64,000 nt of DNA from Fervidibacter sinensis (GTDB lineage: Bacteria; Armatimonadota; Fervidibacteria; Fervidibacterales; Fervidibacteraceae). Where the stretch lies: assembly GCA_032161045.1 (NCBI GenBank), contig JAVHTH010000013.1, one strand, 5' to 3'. The notes below the pieces were generated by a model. It was not told the origin of the DNA. It made no database searches and saw only the letters and a list, made by a program, of their open reading frames with translations. Both the position numbers and the translations under genes were made by a program. This document shows, piece after piece, positions 19,201-27,473 of the stretch. Within the stretch, counting starts at the first letter, position 1. Each line of letters opens with the position of its first letter.

Positions 19201-21548
19201 AAAAATTCAAGGAAGCACTTGAAGAATTCTTTGCAAACTCTTCAAGCGCTTTCGCTATGCGCCCTTTGATAGTTACCGACATGACTCTTGCTTCCGAACT
19301 GGGCGACTTGCAGCGAGTTTTTCTGGATGAGGGCATAGGTTCATACTTGTGCGTGCCGCTTGTTTACCAAGACAAGTTCTTTGGTAGGCTAAATGCCTCT
19401 TTCAACTCACCTCGCAAATTCACGGATGACGAAATCAACTTGGCTCAAACAATTGCGCACCACCTTGCCTTTGCCATTGTCCGCAAAGAAGCGGAGGAGC
19501 AAATTCTTCGTTCAGAAAGGGATTTCAGGAGTTTGTTTGAAAACGCCGTTGTCGGCATTTACCGCAGCACACCCGATGGTCGCTTCCTGATGGCGAACGA
19601 AGCCCTTGCTCGCATCAACGGCTACAAAAGTGTTGAAGAACTCATGAACCTTGACATTCCCACGCAAATTTACCTCAACCCAGAAGACCGCGAGAGGTTC
19701 AAGAGGTTGATGGTTGAACGAGGGTTCGTCTCTGACTATCGCTACCCAATTAGGCGCAAAGACGGAAGCATAGGCTGGGTCACAAAATGGGCAAGGGCTG
19801 TCAAGGATGAAAATGGGAAAGTGCTCTATTACGAAGGTTTCGTTTTGGACATAACAGAGCAAGTCCAACTTGAACAAAGACTCAATGCTTTGCAAGCGAC
19901 GGCTCGCTCGCTCGTGATGAGATTGGACATAGAGAGTATCATCCAAGTCGCTGTAAATGAGATGTCAAGCCTTTACCCCAACTCCGCAGTCCTCGTTTTC
20001 CGCTATCAGGAGTCCAACGATTCCTTTACCCTTGAAGGTGCGAATGAAGAGGCGAAAGATTTGCTTCGGGCTCTGAGGTTAAGCATCGGGAGCACTTTCA
20101 GGCGGCGAGGCTTCCCTGCCTTGGAGGAAAAACTTTGGTCAGGCGAAGGCTTCTTGGTTAGCGACTTATCTGACGCTGTTGGTTCGTCAGTTCAAGAGTT
20201 AACCGATTTGGGCTACAAAGCAATTTTCGTGCGAGGGATTGGAGATTCAAGCCAATTGTGGGGAATGGTTGCGATTTGCAGGAAAGGGGAAAACTTCAGT
20301 CAACGAGATATTGACTTTCTCAACTCTTTCTGCGACTACTTGTCCATCGCTGTCAGAAACGCTTCCCTCTTCCAGCAAGTCCAGCAAGCGTATGAGGAAT
20401 TGAGAGCCATTCAGGAGAGGATCATGGAGCAGGAGAGGCTGAGGGCGTTGGGGCAAATTGCAAGTGGCATTGCCCACGACATAAACAACGCGCTCGTCCC
20501 AATTCAAGGTTTCGCCGAAATTTTGATGGAGCACAGCGACCCGATGGTGAGGGACGCAGCAGAGGTCATCTTCAAATCCGCAAACGACATAACTGCCACA
20601 GTGCAAAGGATGAGGGAGTTCTACAAGGTGCGAAGCAGCGAGGAGGTGTTGGAGCCTGTGGACTTGAACTCAATTTGTCAAGATGCGTTGATGATGACGA
20701 GACCGAAGTGGTTCAACATGCCGAGGGAACGCGGGATCGTGATTGAAACCCAACTTGAACTCGCCGAAGATTTGCCACCTTTGATGGGCATTCCGGGAGA
20801 AATTCGTCAAGCGATCATCAACCTCATCATAAACGCAGTTGATGCTATGCCGGAAGGCGGAATTTTGACCATCCGAACTTACAGGAGGGACAAAGGTGGA
20901 AGAGCATGGGCTGTTGTGGAAGTTTCTGACACTGGTGTGGGTATGGACGAGGAAACCAAGCGCCGAGCCATTGAGCCTTTCTTCACGACGAAGGGGGAAA
21001 GGGGTAGCGGGCTTGGGTTGGCTGCCGTTTACGGAACTGTCCAACGGCATGAAGGGTTCATGGAAATTGACAGTGAACTCGGCGAAGGCACAACCGTAAG
21101 GCTATGGTTCCCAAGCAATGTCATGCGAGTAGTTGAACTTCCCGAAGGCGAATTGCCTTCTTTGAGGTTGTTGGTTATTGACGATGAACCTTCTGTTCGC
21201 GAAACCCTTGCCCTTCTGCTTCGCAGGGACGGTCATATTGTCTCAACCGCAATTGATGGTGAGAAAGGGCTTGAGTTGTTCCAGATAGCGCAATTGCAAG
21301 GCAAACCTTTTAATGTCGTCATCACAGACTTAGGGATGCCCAAGTTGGACGGGATGGCGGTAGCGAGAAAAATCAAAGAAATTGCCCCTGAAACGCCAGT
21401 TATTTTGCTTTCCGGGTGGGGCTTCAGAATTCGCTCAGAGGAAGTCAAGGAGGTCATTGACATTGTGCTGACGAAACCAGCAACTCACCAGCAAATCCGA
21501 AGAGCACTCAGTCAAATTTGGAACAGGCGCATGGCTCTGTCCAATTGA
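16227..21548 (+). CDS. Hybrid sensor histidine kinase with multiple GAF and PAS domains
   Basis: A 1773-residue protein. Helix 1 is at about 10-32, an extracytoplasmic region at about 33-240, and helix 2 at about 246-268. Then come, in approximate order, GAF (295-450), GAF (485-635), GAF (645-800), PAS (808-930, NATVGIYRSTPEGRLLMVNP), GAF (945-1090), PAS (1098-1215, NAVVGIYRSTPDGRFLMANE) and GAF (1225-1390). The kinase core has the phospho-acceptor His at 1417 (ASGIAHDINNALVPI) and an ATPase domain (NLIINAVDAM, DTGVGMDEE, GSGLGL). A C-terminal receiver carries Asp 1701 (VVITDLGMPKLDG). With no DNA-binding output it must pass phosphate on through a phosphorelay. The gene stands alone and is followed by a terminator. 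The ligand is unknown. Confidence 0.9.
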   Translation: MTWLRWRNWQWIGGAVVIVIAVGLLADWAMRYFVFQVNAQAANLSITRIARQLDGFFEFTARNLIFQRTLGLFEDLFNPQKRSLTIRYSGSWIDEMRKSASADFWVVLDDKGQPVVSLPLGSDLPLWRPIWKAPLRNYPCNAAIFSGANGEPAFVGVGIDLVINDKKRGELWLLYRFDSLSQQFFNLPFQASFALATVKGDTIFGSKQLSIASISKPIHVYAELKELPLLLIASVPSDALTKGAALLRLVHWSFLLLVAFAVASIVSLRRRVVGRNLAVKLTEIFHSLSERFLETRDAEDVFQALAEAIIREFRFSFAVVFRFDNRTQKYFASGYMPRHLLQEVLSKQGENLNGEPYLSLSAPILQHLQTGAVHIGSDCHEFFGDHLSESTCQTLQNLLQLRLIWCASLFAEGKPVGALLVGTSQEQFSDEELQALELVRQQAAMLLMIISSWEEQERTQERANRFQETLLTLNKELPRRKDLTSRLQLIAQMARDALKADRVNIWHVTPDRQSAYCMVAVGDGSEQLCGMVLPVNRYLTYIASLEEERVIATSSVLTDPRTDELADDYWRPFGIEATMDAPIRVEGNIVGIVCCEHKTSRDWSSDEIAFAGDIADLVARVILESQQQRRERYLSTLSQLALQLLVATDWRGVLPVFLEDMGRVAEADRAFLAEIVTDESGREIARCLNIWSVDGSVESEREFVLEEVGTPYQIASLRMGEPVFAIVRTLPEPYHQFYDGRGIKSILVVPIFVESRWWGILGFSVRRAEYYWDEVDMAILRIAGSLLGSVIERQKATERQLEQEKQFRELVENATVGIYRSTPEGRLLMVNPALARMLGYESPEEAISSITDLATQVYTDPIHREDFKRMIAEQGFVQNFIVPLRRKNGDIFWAAVSGRGVYSPDGKLLYYEGFVLDITARKRAEELLTQRVTQLQALYRLTSVLQQSDDLEEILAEVMKCLKTAIKADRTFVALVDPDGKMRIKAAQGFSEKFKEALEEFFANSSSAFAMRPLIVTDMTLASELGDLQRVFLDEGIGSYLCVPLVYQDKFFGRLNASFNSPRKFTDDEINLAQTIAHHLAFAIVRKEAEEQILRSERDFRSLFENAVVGIYRSTPDGRFLMANEALARINGYKSVEELMNLDIPTQIYLNPEDRERFKRLMVERGFVSDYRYPIRRKDGSIGWVTKWARAVKDENGKVLYYEGFVLDITEQVQLEQRLNALQATARSLVMRLDIESIIQVAVNEMSSLYPNSAVLVFRYQESNDSFTLEGANEEAKDLLRALRLSIGSTFRRRGFPALEEKLWSGEGFLVSDLSDAVGSSVQELTDLGYKAIFVRGIGDSSQLWGMVAICRKGENFSQRDIDFLNSFCDYLSIAVRNASLFQQVQQAYEELRAIQERIMEQERLRALGQIASGIAHDINNALVPIQGFAEILMEHSDPMVRDAAEVIFKSANDITATVQRMREFYKVRSSEEVLEPVDLNSICQDALMMTRPKWFNMPRERGIVIETQLELAEDLPPLMGIPGEIRQAIINLIINAVDAMPEGGILTIRTYRRDKGGRAWAVVEVSDTGVGMDEETKRRAIEPFFTTKGERGSGLGLAAVYGTVQRHEGFMEIDSELGEGTTVRLWFPSNVMRVVELPEGELPSLRLLVIDDEPSVRETLALLLRRDGHIVSTAIDGEKGLELFQIAQLQGKPFNVVITDLGMPKLDGMAVARKIKEIAPETPVILLSGWGFRIRSEEVKEVIDIVLTKPATHQQIRRALSQIWNRRMALSN

Positions 21549-21578
21549 CCTAATACGGGACTTGCCCCCTCGTCCCTT

Positions 21579-21629
21579 TTGCCCTTGTCGGTGACAAAAT
21601 GATTGATGCGCCGGCAAGGGCAAATTTTT
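21579..21629 (+). terminator. Rho-independent terminator after the large kinase gene
   Basis: TTGCCCTTGTCGG (21579-21591) pairs with CCGGCAAGGGCAA (21611-21623) through 13 positions with one G-T wobble, followed by a run of T (ATTTTTC). It lies 30 bases after the kinase stop and before the oxidoreductase gene, so the two genes are transcribed separately. Confidence 0.8.
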
Positions 21630-21696
21630 CGTCCGCTACATTTTGAGGTGTCCCGAAAACGCTTTATTGTTTCGCGTTCAAAAAGGAGGCATGAGT

Positions 21697-22752
21697 ATGG
21701 CGAGCGTGAGGATTGGGGTCATCGGGTGCGGTGTCATAGGGCGAGTGCATTTGAAGTTCTTGACACAAAACCCAACAGCAAAAGTCATCGCCGTCGCCGA
21801 CATCAGGGAGGAGGCAGCGAAAGAAGCAGCAAAACAGTTTGGTGTCCCGAAAGTTTACACCGACACAGAAAGTTTGCTGAGCGACGACGAAATTGATGCT
21901 GTCATCTTGGCTTTCCAAACATCTGGAAGGGCTCAAGTCGCAATCAAAGCCTTCGCTCACGGCAAGCATGTCCTCGTTGAAAAGCCGGTGGCAATGAACG
22001 CTGAAGAAGCGAAACAAATGATCGCTGCAAAAGGGAACTTGATCGCTGGTTGTTGCTCTTCGCGCCATCGGTTCTTGCCTTCTTTCCAGTTTGTCAAGTC
22101 ATTTTTGGACAGCGGAGCGTTAGGCAAAATTCGGCTCATCCGCATCCGAGCAGCCAAGCCTGATGAGGGTCCACCAAAAATGACACCGCCTGCTTGGAGG
22201 TTGAGACGGGACTTAAACGGTGGTGGCATCTTGATGAACTGGGGATGCTACGACCTTGACTATTTGCTTGCCTTGTTTGATTGGCAATTGAGACCCAAGT
22301 GGGTCGTGGCTAACATGTGGGGAGTGCCACCGCCTTTTGAACCCCATGTTGCTCCCGGTTCGGATGCGGAAACTCATGTTGCTGCTCTTCTGCTTTGCGA
22401 TGAGTTGACAATTGCTTACGAACGAGGCGAATACATGCCGACCGCACCTGAAGATGGCTGGGAAATTATCGGGGAAAAGGGTTCGTTGAGGTTCAAAATG
22501 ATTCCCGAAAAGGGGAAAATCATCACCTTCTATGAAGCCAACACAGAGGCGGGAGTGGTGCCGAAAGTCCTTTGGCAAGGCGATGAAACTTGGGACATGG
22601 TTCACGAAGGCGTTGTGAACGATTTCATTCAAGCGGTCATGCAAAACCGCCAACCCGCAACGACTTTAGAACAAGCCTTGATTGTCCAGCAAATCACCGA
22701 TGCTATTTACGCTTCGGCAGTAAAGGGTGAACCTGTTCCCATATGCATCTGA
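21697..22752 (+). CDS. Gfo/Idh/MocA family oxidoreductase
   Basis: A 351-residue NAD(P)-dependent dehydrogenase. The Rossmann nucleotide site is at the N-terminus (RIGVIGCGVIGRVHLKFL), and the family motif EKPVAMN appears near residue 95-100. The C-terminal half (about 125-351) is the usual open alpha/beta substrate domain with DLNGGGILMNWGCYDLDYL. Members oxidise or isomerise sugars, inositols or their derivatives; the substrate cannot be read here. AAAGGAGG at 21682-21689 favours the ATG at 21697 over the one at 21691, which would be too close. The gene follows a terminator and stands alone. A second family member lies at 42.5 kb. Confidence 0.9.
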   Translation: MASVRIGVIGCGVIGRVHLKFLTQNPTAKVIAVADIREEAAKEAAKQFGVPKVYTDTESLLSDDEIDAVILAFQTSGRAQVAIKAFAHGKHVLVEKPVAMNAEEAKQMIAAKGNLIAGCCSSRHRFLPSFQFVKSFLDSGALGKIRLIRIRAAKPDEGPPKMTPPAWRLRRDLNGGGILMNWGCYDLDYLLALFDWQLRPKWVVANMWGVPPPFEPHVAPGSDAETHVAALLLCDELTIAYERGEYMPTAPEDGWEIIGEKGSLRFKMIPEKGKIITFYEANTEAGVVPKVLWQGDETWDMVHEGVVNDFIQAVMQNRQPATTLEQALIVQQITDAIYASAVKGEPVPICI

Positions 22753-22819
22753 CCGTCATTTTGGAGGTGGTTAAGTAGGAGCCTCACCCCTCCCAAATAG
22801 GACCAAAATTTTTCCCGCT

Positions 22820-22849
22820 TGGGAGGGCGAACCTCCCGGTGAGCCGAAA
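22820..22849. repeat. Single GGAGGGC-type palindromic repeat
   Basis: GGGAGGGCGAACCTCCCGGT followed by GAGCCGAAAT, a degenerate member of the dispersed palindrome family, lies in the 229-base gap between the oxidoreductase gene and hfq. It could act as a weak hairpin in the leader region upstream of hfq. The rest of the gap shows nothing I can name. Confidence 0.5.
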
Positions 22850-22981
22850 TTAAGTGCTCAACACGCCACTTTACGGGCTACATTTTTTCGCGGGGTAGTG
22901 TCACAATTATTGCGTCCCCTTAATTGAGGGCAAAGGGGCGCGGTTTATCGGTGTGAAAAATTGCCAAGGAGGCGAAGGGGC

Positions 22982-23338
22982 GTGAGCAATGAGAAGGAGA
23001 AGTTGAAGGTGCAAGATGGCTACTTGAACTTTTTGAGACGGGAACGGATTCCTGTGGCAGTTCATTTCTTCACCGGGATGCAACTGCGGGGTATCGTGCG
23101 CGGGTTTGACACTTACACATTCGTTTTGGAACTTGAGGGAACGAACAAGCAAATCCTCGTGTTCAAACACGGGGTCTTGTATGTTGACCCGATGAGACCG
23201 GTTGGAGACATTGTTGGGCGGTTGGTTGCCGAGGCACAGCAAGCGGAACAAGCCCGCCAAACTCAACAAAGCCGTCAACAGCAGCAACAAAAGCGACCAC
23301 GACGCCCCGCCCCGCACGAACCCGTGAAAACTGAGTGA
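22982..23338 (+). CDS. hfq: RNA chaperone Hfq with Gln/Arg-rich tail
   Basis: A 118-residue protein. The Sm fold spans about residues 8-70: DGYLNFLRRERIPVAVHFFTG, LRGIVRGFDTYTFVLE (Sm1) and QILVFKHGVLYVDP (Sm2), where KHG occupies the position of the usual YKHA. The tail (about 75-118) is low-complexity Gln and Arg, ending in Pro-rich basic residues, longer than the Sm core needs and probably disordered. Hfq forms a hexameric ring that joins small RNAs to messages. The GTG at 22982 is chosen because AAGGAGG lies nine bases upstream. It is 18 bases before dapF and probably co-transcribed with dapF and dapL. Confidence 0.88.
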   Translation: MSNEKEKLKVQDGYLNFLRRERIPVAVHFFTGMQLRGIVRGFDTYTFVLELEGTNKQILVFKHGVLYVDPMRPVGDIVGRLVAEAQQAEQARQTQQSRQQQQQKRPRRPAPHEPVKTE

Positions 23339-23356
23339 AATTGAGTGAGGTGATGG

Positions 23357-24226
23357 GTGTTGGTCGTTCCGATAGTTTTTGTCAAGATGCACGGCATAGG
23401 CAACGATTTCGTCGTCATTGGCGCCTTGGACGATTTGCCTTTGCCTGAGGAGAAGTTAAGCGAATTTGCGCGTTTTGTTTGCGACCGACATTTCGGTGTC
23501 GGTGCGGATGGGGTGATTTGGATTCTGCCGTCTCAAGTCGCCGATTTCAAAATGCGAATTTTCAACCCTGACGGAAGCGAGGCTGAAATGTGCGGTAACG
23601 GGATCAGGTGTGCTGCCAAATGGTTCTACGACCGAGATTACGCGAAAGGAAAGGCTGTTCAGGTTGAGACATTGGCCGGTATAAAGACGGTTTGGGTGCA
23701 GGAAGAAAACGGGAAAGCAGTGGCTGTCACGGTTGACATGGGTGAACCTATTTTTGCACCCTCACTTGTCCCCACTTCGTTAGGTGAGGGAAGTGAAGCA
23801 ATAGAGGTGCCATTGAGCGTTGAAGGTGTTGGAACCTACATCGTCAGCGCCGTTTCAATGGGCAACCCACATTGCGTTATCTTCGTCAACGATGTAGACA
23901 ACTTTCCAGTTGAAACGATCGGTCCGAGAATTGAGCATCATCCCGCTTTCCCGAAACGGACAAATGTTGAGTTCGTTCAAGTGCTTTCACGCAACGAAAT
24001 GAAAGTGAGAGTGTGGGAGCGAGGTGCAGGCTTGACACTCGCTTGCGGGACTGGTGCTTGCGCTTCTTTAGTTATCGCCTCCCGAACAGGGAGAACTGAC
24101 CGGAAAGCGAAAGTTCACCTCCCGGGCGGAACATTGACAATTGAATGGCGCGACGATGGCAGGATTTACATGACAGGACCTGCGGTTGAAGTTTTCTGGG
24201 GCGAATTTGTCTGGGAAAGCGATTAA
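23357..24226 (+). CDS. dapF: Diaminopimelate epimerase
   Basis: A 289-residue PLP-independent epimerase that converts LL- to meso-diaminopimelate for lysine and peptidoglycan synthesis. The N-terminal mark KMHGIGNDFVV, the first catalytic Cys in EAEMCGNGIRC (about residue 78), GNPHCVIFV, and the second catalytic Cys in TLACGTGACAS (about 230) are all present, and the length is normal. It uses a GTG start at 23357 after GTGAGGTGATGG. It lies between hfq and dapL; the next gene starts 37 bases after its stop. Confidence 0.95.
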   Translation: MLVVPIVFVKMHGIGNDFVVIGALDDLPLPEEKLSEFARFVCDRHFGVGADGVIWILPSQVADFKMRIFNPDGSEAEMCGNGIRCAAKWFYDRDYAKGKAVQVETLAGIKTVWVQEENGKAVAVTVDMGEPIFAPSLVPTSLGEGSEAIEVPLSVEGVGTYIVSAVSMGNPHCVIFVNDVDNFPVETIGPRIEHHPAFPKRTNVEFVQVLSRNEMKVRVWERGAGLTLACGTGACASLVIASRTGRTDRKAKVHLPGGTLTIEWRDDGRIYMTGPAVEVFWGEFVWESD

Positions 24227-24263
24227 CATCACCATAAACCACAACGCGAGAGGAGGATTGAGG

Positions 24264-25454
24264 ATGCCTAAGCCGTCACAGCGGATGGAAAAACTTGGCC
24301 CCTATCTGTTCTCGGCAATTGGGGCAAAAGTGCGCGAATTGAAAGCGAAAGGGTTTAAGGTTATCAGTTTGGGAATCGGTGACCCCGATGTCCCTACCCC
24401 TGACCCAATCGTGCTTGAACTCATTAGGTCAGCAACCGATGTCAATGACCCAGACAGGTTCCGATACGGTAGCGACTGGCCTTTGGATGTCTTCCCAAAC
24501 GCTGTTGCCGAGTATTACCGAAAGCGTTTCGGCGTTGAACTTGACCCGAAAAGTGAAATCACGCCGTTGATAGGTTCAAAGGAAGGGATCGCCCACATTG
24601 CTTTGTGCTACCTTGACCCCGGCGATATCGCTTTGGTCCCCGAGCCCGGTTACCCAGTCTACAAAATCGGTGCTTTGCTGGCGTTGGCGGATAGTTACCC
24701 TATGCCGTTGCTTCCAGAGAAAAACTGGACCCCAGATTTCTCGTCTATCCCTTCGGAAGTTTTGAAGCGGGCGAAACTTCTTTGGCTCAATTACCCTAAC
24801 AACCCCACGGCATCTTGCGTTGACCTTGACTTTTTCGCTGAGGCTGTCGCCTTCGCCAAGGAACACAACCTGCTTATCTGCCACGATGCAGCCTATGTTG
24901 ACATCACATATGACGGTTATGTTGCACCCAGCATTTTGCAAGTGCCGGGCGCTAAAGAGGTGGCAATTGAATTCGGTTCGTTGAGCAAGCCTTTTGCTAT
25001 GACAGGCTGGCGGATAGGTTGGGCTGTTGGCAATCAGGAAGCAGTTCGGCTTTTGGCGACGGTGAAGGACAATATTGACAGCGGTATATTCCGCCCGATT
25101 CAACGGGCGGGCGCAAAAGCCCTTCAACTCTGGTGTCAAGACCCATCTATCATTCGCTCTGTAGTGGACACTTACCAACGACGAAGGGACTTCGTTGTGA
25201 ACGCTTTGAGGCAAGCAGGAATTCACGCACCAATGCCTAAAGGCAGCCTGTATGTTTGGTCACCGATCCCTGACGGCTTTTCAAATTCGCAGGAATTTGC
25301 GACTTTCCTGTTAGAGCGAGCCCATGTCGCTGTGACACCGGGCGGAGGCTATGGACCTGCAGGTGAAGGTTACTTCAGGATTTCGCTCACTTACCCAGAC
25401 AATGTCATAGCGGAAGCAATGGAACGAATTAACAACGCACTCAGGCAGGGATGA
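24264..25454 (+). CDS. dapL: LL-diaminopimelate aminotransferase
   Basis: A 396-residue fold-type I PLP aminotransferase. LGPYLFSAIGAKVRELKAKG followed by VISLGIGDPDVPTP is the N-terminal signature of DapL. NYPNNPTA and the PLP lysine region EFGSLSKPFAMTGWRIGW (Lys at about 235) follow. It makes LL-diaminopimelate from tetrahydrodipicolinate in one step, bypassing the acyl routes. The position directly after dapF supports this over another aspartate-type aminotransferase. The ATG at 24264 has GAGGAGG upstream. Confidence 0.9.
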   Translation: MPKPSQRMEKLGPYLFSAIGAKVRELKAKGFKVISLGIGDPDVPTPDPIVLELIRSATDVNDPDRFRYGSDWPLDVFPNAVAEYYRKRFGVELDPKSEITPLIGSKEGIAHIALCYLDPGDIALVPEPGYPVYKIGALLALADSYPMPLLPEKNWTPDFSSIPSEVLKRAKLLWLNYPNNPTASCVDLDFFAEAVAFAKEHNLLICHDAAYVDITYDGYVAPSILQVPGAKEVAIEFGSLSKPFAMTGWRIGWAVGNQEAVRLLATVKDNIDSGIFRPIQRAGAKALQLWCQDPSIIRSVVDTYQRRRDFVVNALRQAGIHAPMPKGSLYVWSPIPDGFSNSQEFATFLLERAHVAVTPGGGYGPAGEGYFRISLTYPDNVIAEAMERINNALRQG

Positions 25455-25503
25455 ACTGAATTAGGCTGTTCCAAACGGGTGGTTGTTGACCAAGTCACGC
25501 CTT

Positions 25504-25962
25504 TTAGGTTTTCGCTTGTTGTAAGGCGCTTTGCCACTGTTCGTTTTCTTCGCTCGGTGCGGGGAGGAACCTGCCCCACGCACGGGCGTAAATGATCGCT
25601 TGGTCGTCGTGGATTTCGCTGGCGACCTCCAGTATTCGTCTTTGCCTTCGGACGAGATATCCGACAACTTCAACTGTTTGTCCGACAGGCAAAGGTTTCA
25701 GGAAGCGGACAGTGATTTCAGAGGTGAGGGCGAACTGACCTGTCGCTGCGTAAATTGCCCAAACCATCGCTTCGTCCAAAAGCGCAGTGAGAATTCCGCC
25801 GTGAACGATACCCGGAAAACCCACATGTTTTTCCGTTGGCGTGAAAGTCGCTCTAACAGTCCCATTGACAACCTTGAATCTAACTCCCAACCTTCCTAAG
25901 CGCGCCTCGCCACACACAAAGCATTGCTTGTAGTAGGGGAGCATCTGCTCGTTCTTCTCCAT
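25504..25962 (-). CDS. PaaI/hotdog-fold thioesterase
   Basis: A 152-residue single hotdog domain. It has the N-terminal CFVCGE found in many of these thioesterases and the core IVHGGILTALLDEAMVWA, in which HGG and the Asp/Glu of the long helix form the active site. EITVRFLKPLPVGQTVEV is the typical middle strand. The likely action is hydrolysis of an acyl-CoA; the substrate is unknown. I chose the ATG at 25962 (GGAGG eight bases upstream) over the in-frame start 21 bases earlier. It converges with dapL and diverges from tuf. Confidence 0.85.
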   Translation of the reverse strand: MEKNEQMLPYYKQCFVCGEARLGRLGVRFKVVNGTVRATFTPTEKHVGFPGIVHGGILTALLDEAMVWAIYAATGQFALTSEITVRFLKPLPVGQTVEVVGYLVRRQRRILEVASEIHDDQAIIYARAWGRFLPAPSEENEQWQSALQQAKT

Positions 25963-26007
25963 CACTTCCACCTCCACCATCAAAGGATAACGCTTTCTGT
26001 CAAAGAC

Positions 26008-26036
26008 TTGACGCCGTGAAAATTCTTCGTTATAAT
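26008..26036 (+). promoter_or_regulatory. Sigma-70-type promoter of tuf
   Basis: TTGACG at 26008-26013, a 17-base spacer, then TATAAT at 26031-26036. This is a near-consensus housekeeping promoter 66 bases before the tuf start codon, in the expected orientation and place for a highly expressed gene. Confidence 0.85.
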
Positions 26037-26102
26037 GCCATGCGCCGCTGCAAAAAGGACAGCGAGAGAAAGCGCAATGAGTGTAAGGAGGAGTGAACAG
26101 TC

Positions 26103-27326
<1,224 letters not shown>

Positions 27327-27349
27327 GCTTGAACTTTAATCGGACGCTA

Positions 27350-27406
27350 AGGCAGGAACTCCGTCCATTGGCGAACCCCGATGGAGGTCGGAGTTCCTGC
27401 CTTTTT
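27350..27406 (+). terminator. Rho-independent terminator of tuf
   Basis: AGGCAGGAACTCCG (27350-27363) pairs perfectly over 14 bases with CGGAGTTCCTGCCT (27389-27402), followed by TTTTCGTTTT. It begins 24 bases after the tuf stop codon. The stem is symmetrical and could also serve the opposite strand. Confidence 0.9.
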
Positions 27407-27473
27407 CGTTTTATGACCTGAAGTAAAAGCAGTTGCTTCAACTGGTTTACAACCATCCCAAACAAGGAACAGG

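Noticed and set aside
21600..21690. Extended start of the oxidoreductase at 21643
   Set aside because: The frame upstream of 21691 overlaps the region just after a terminator and precedes the AAAGGAGG ribosome site, so translation should start after it.
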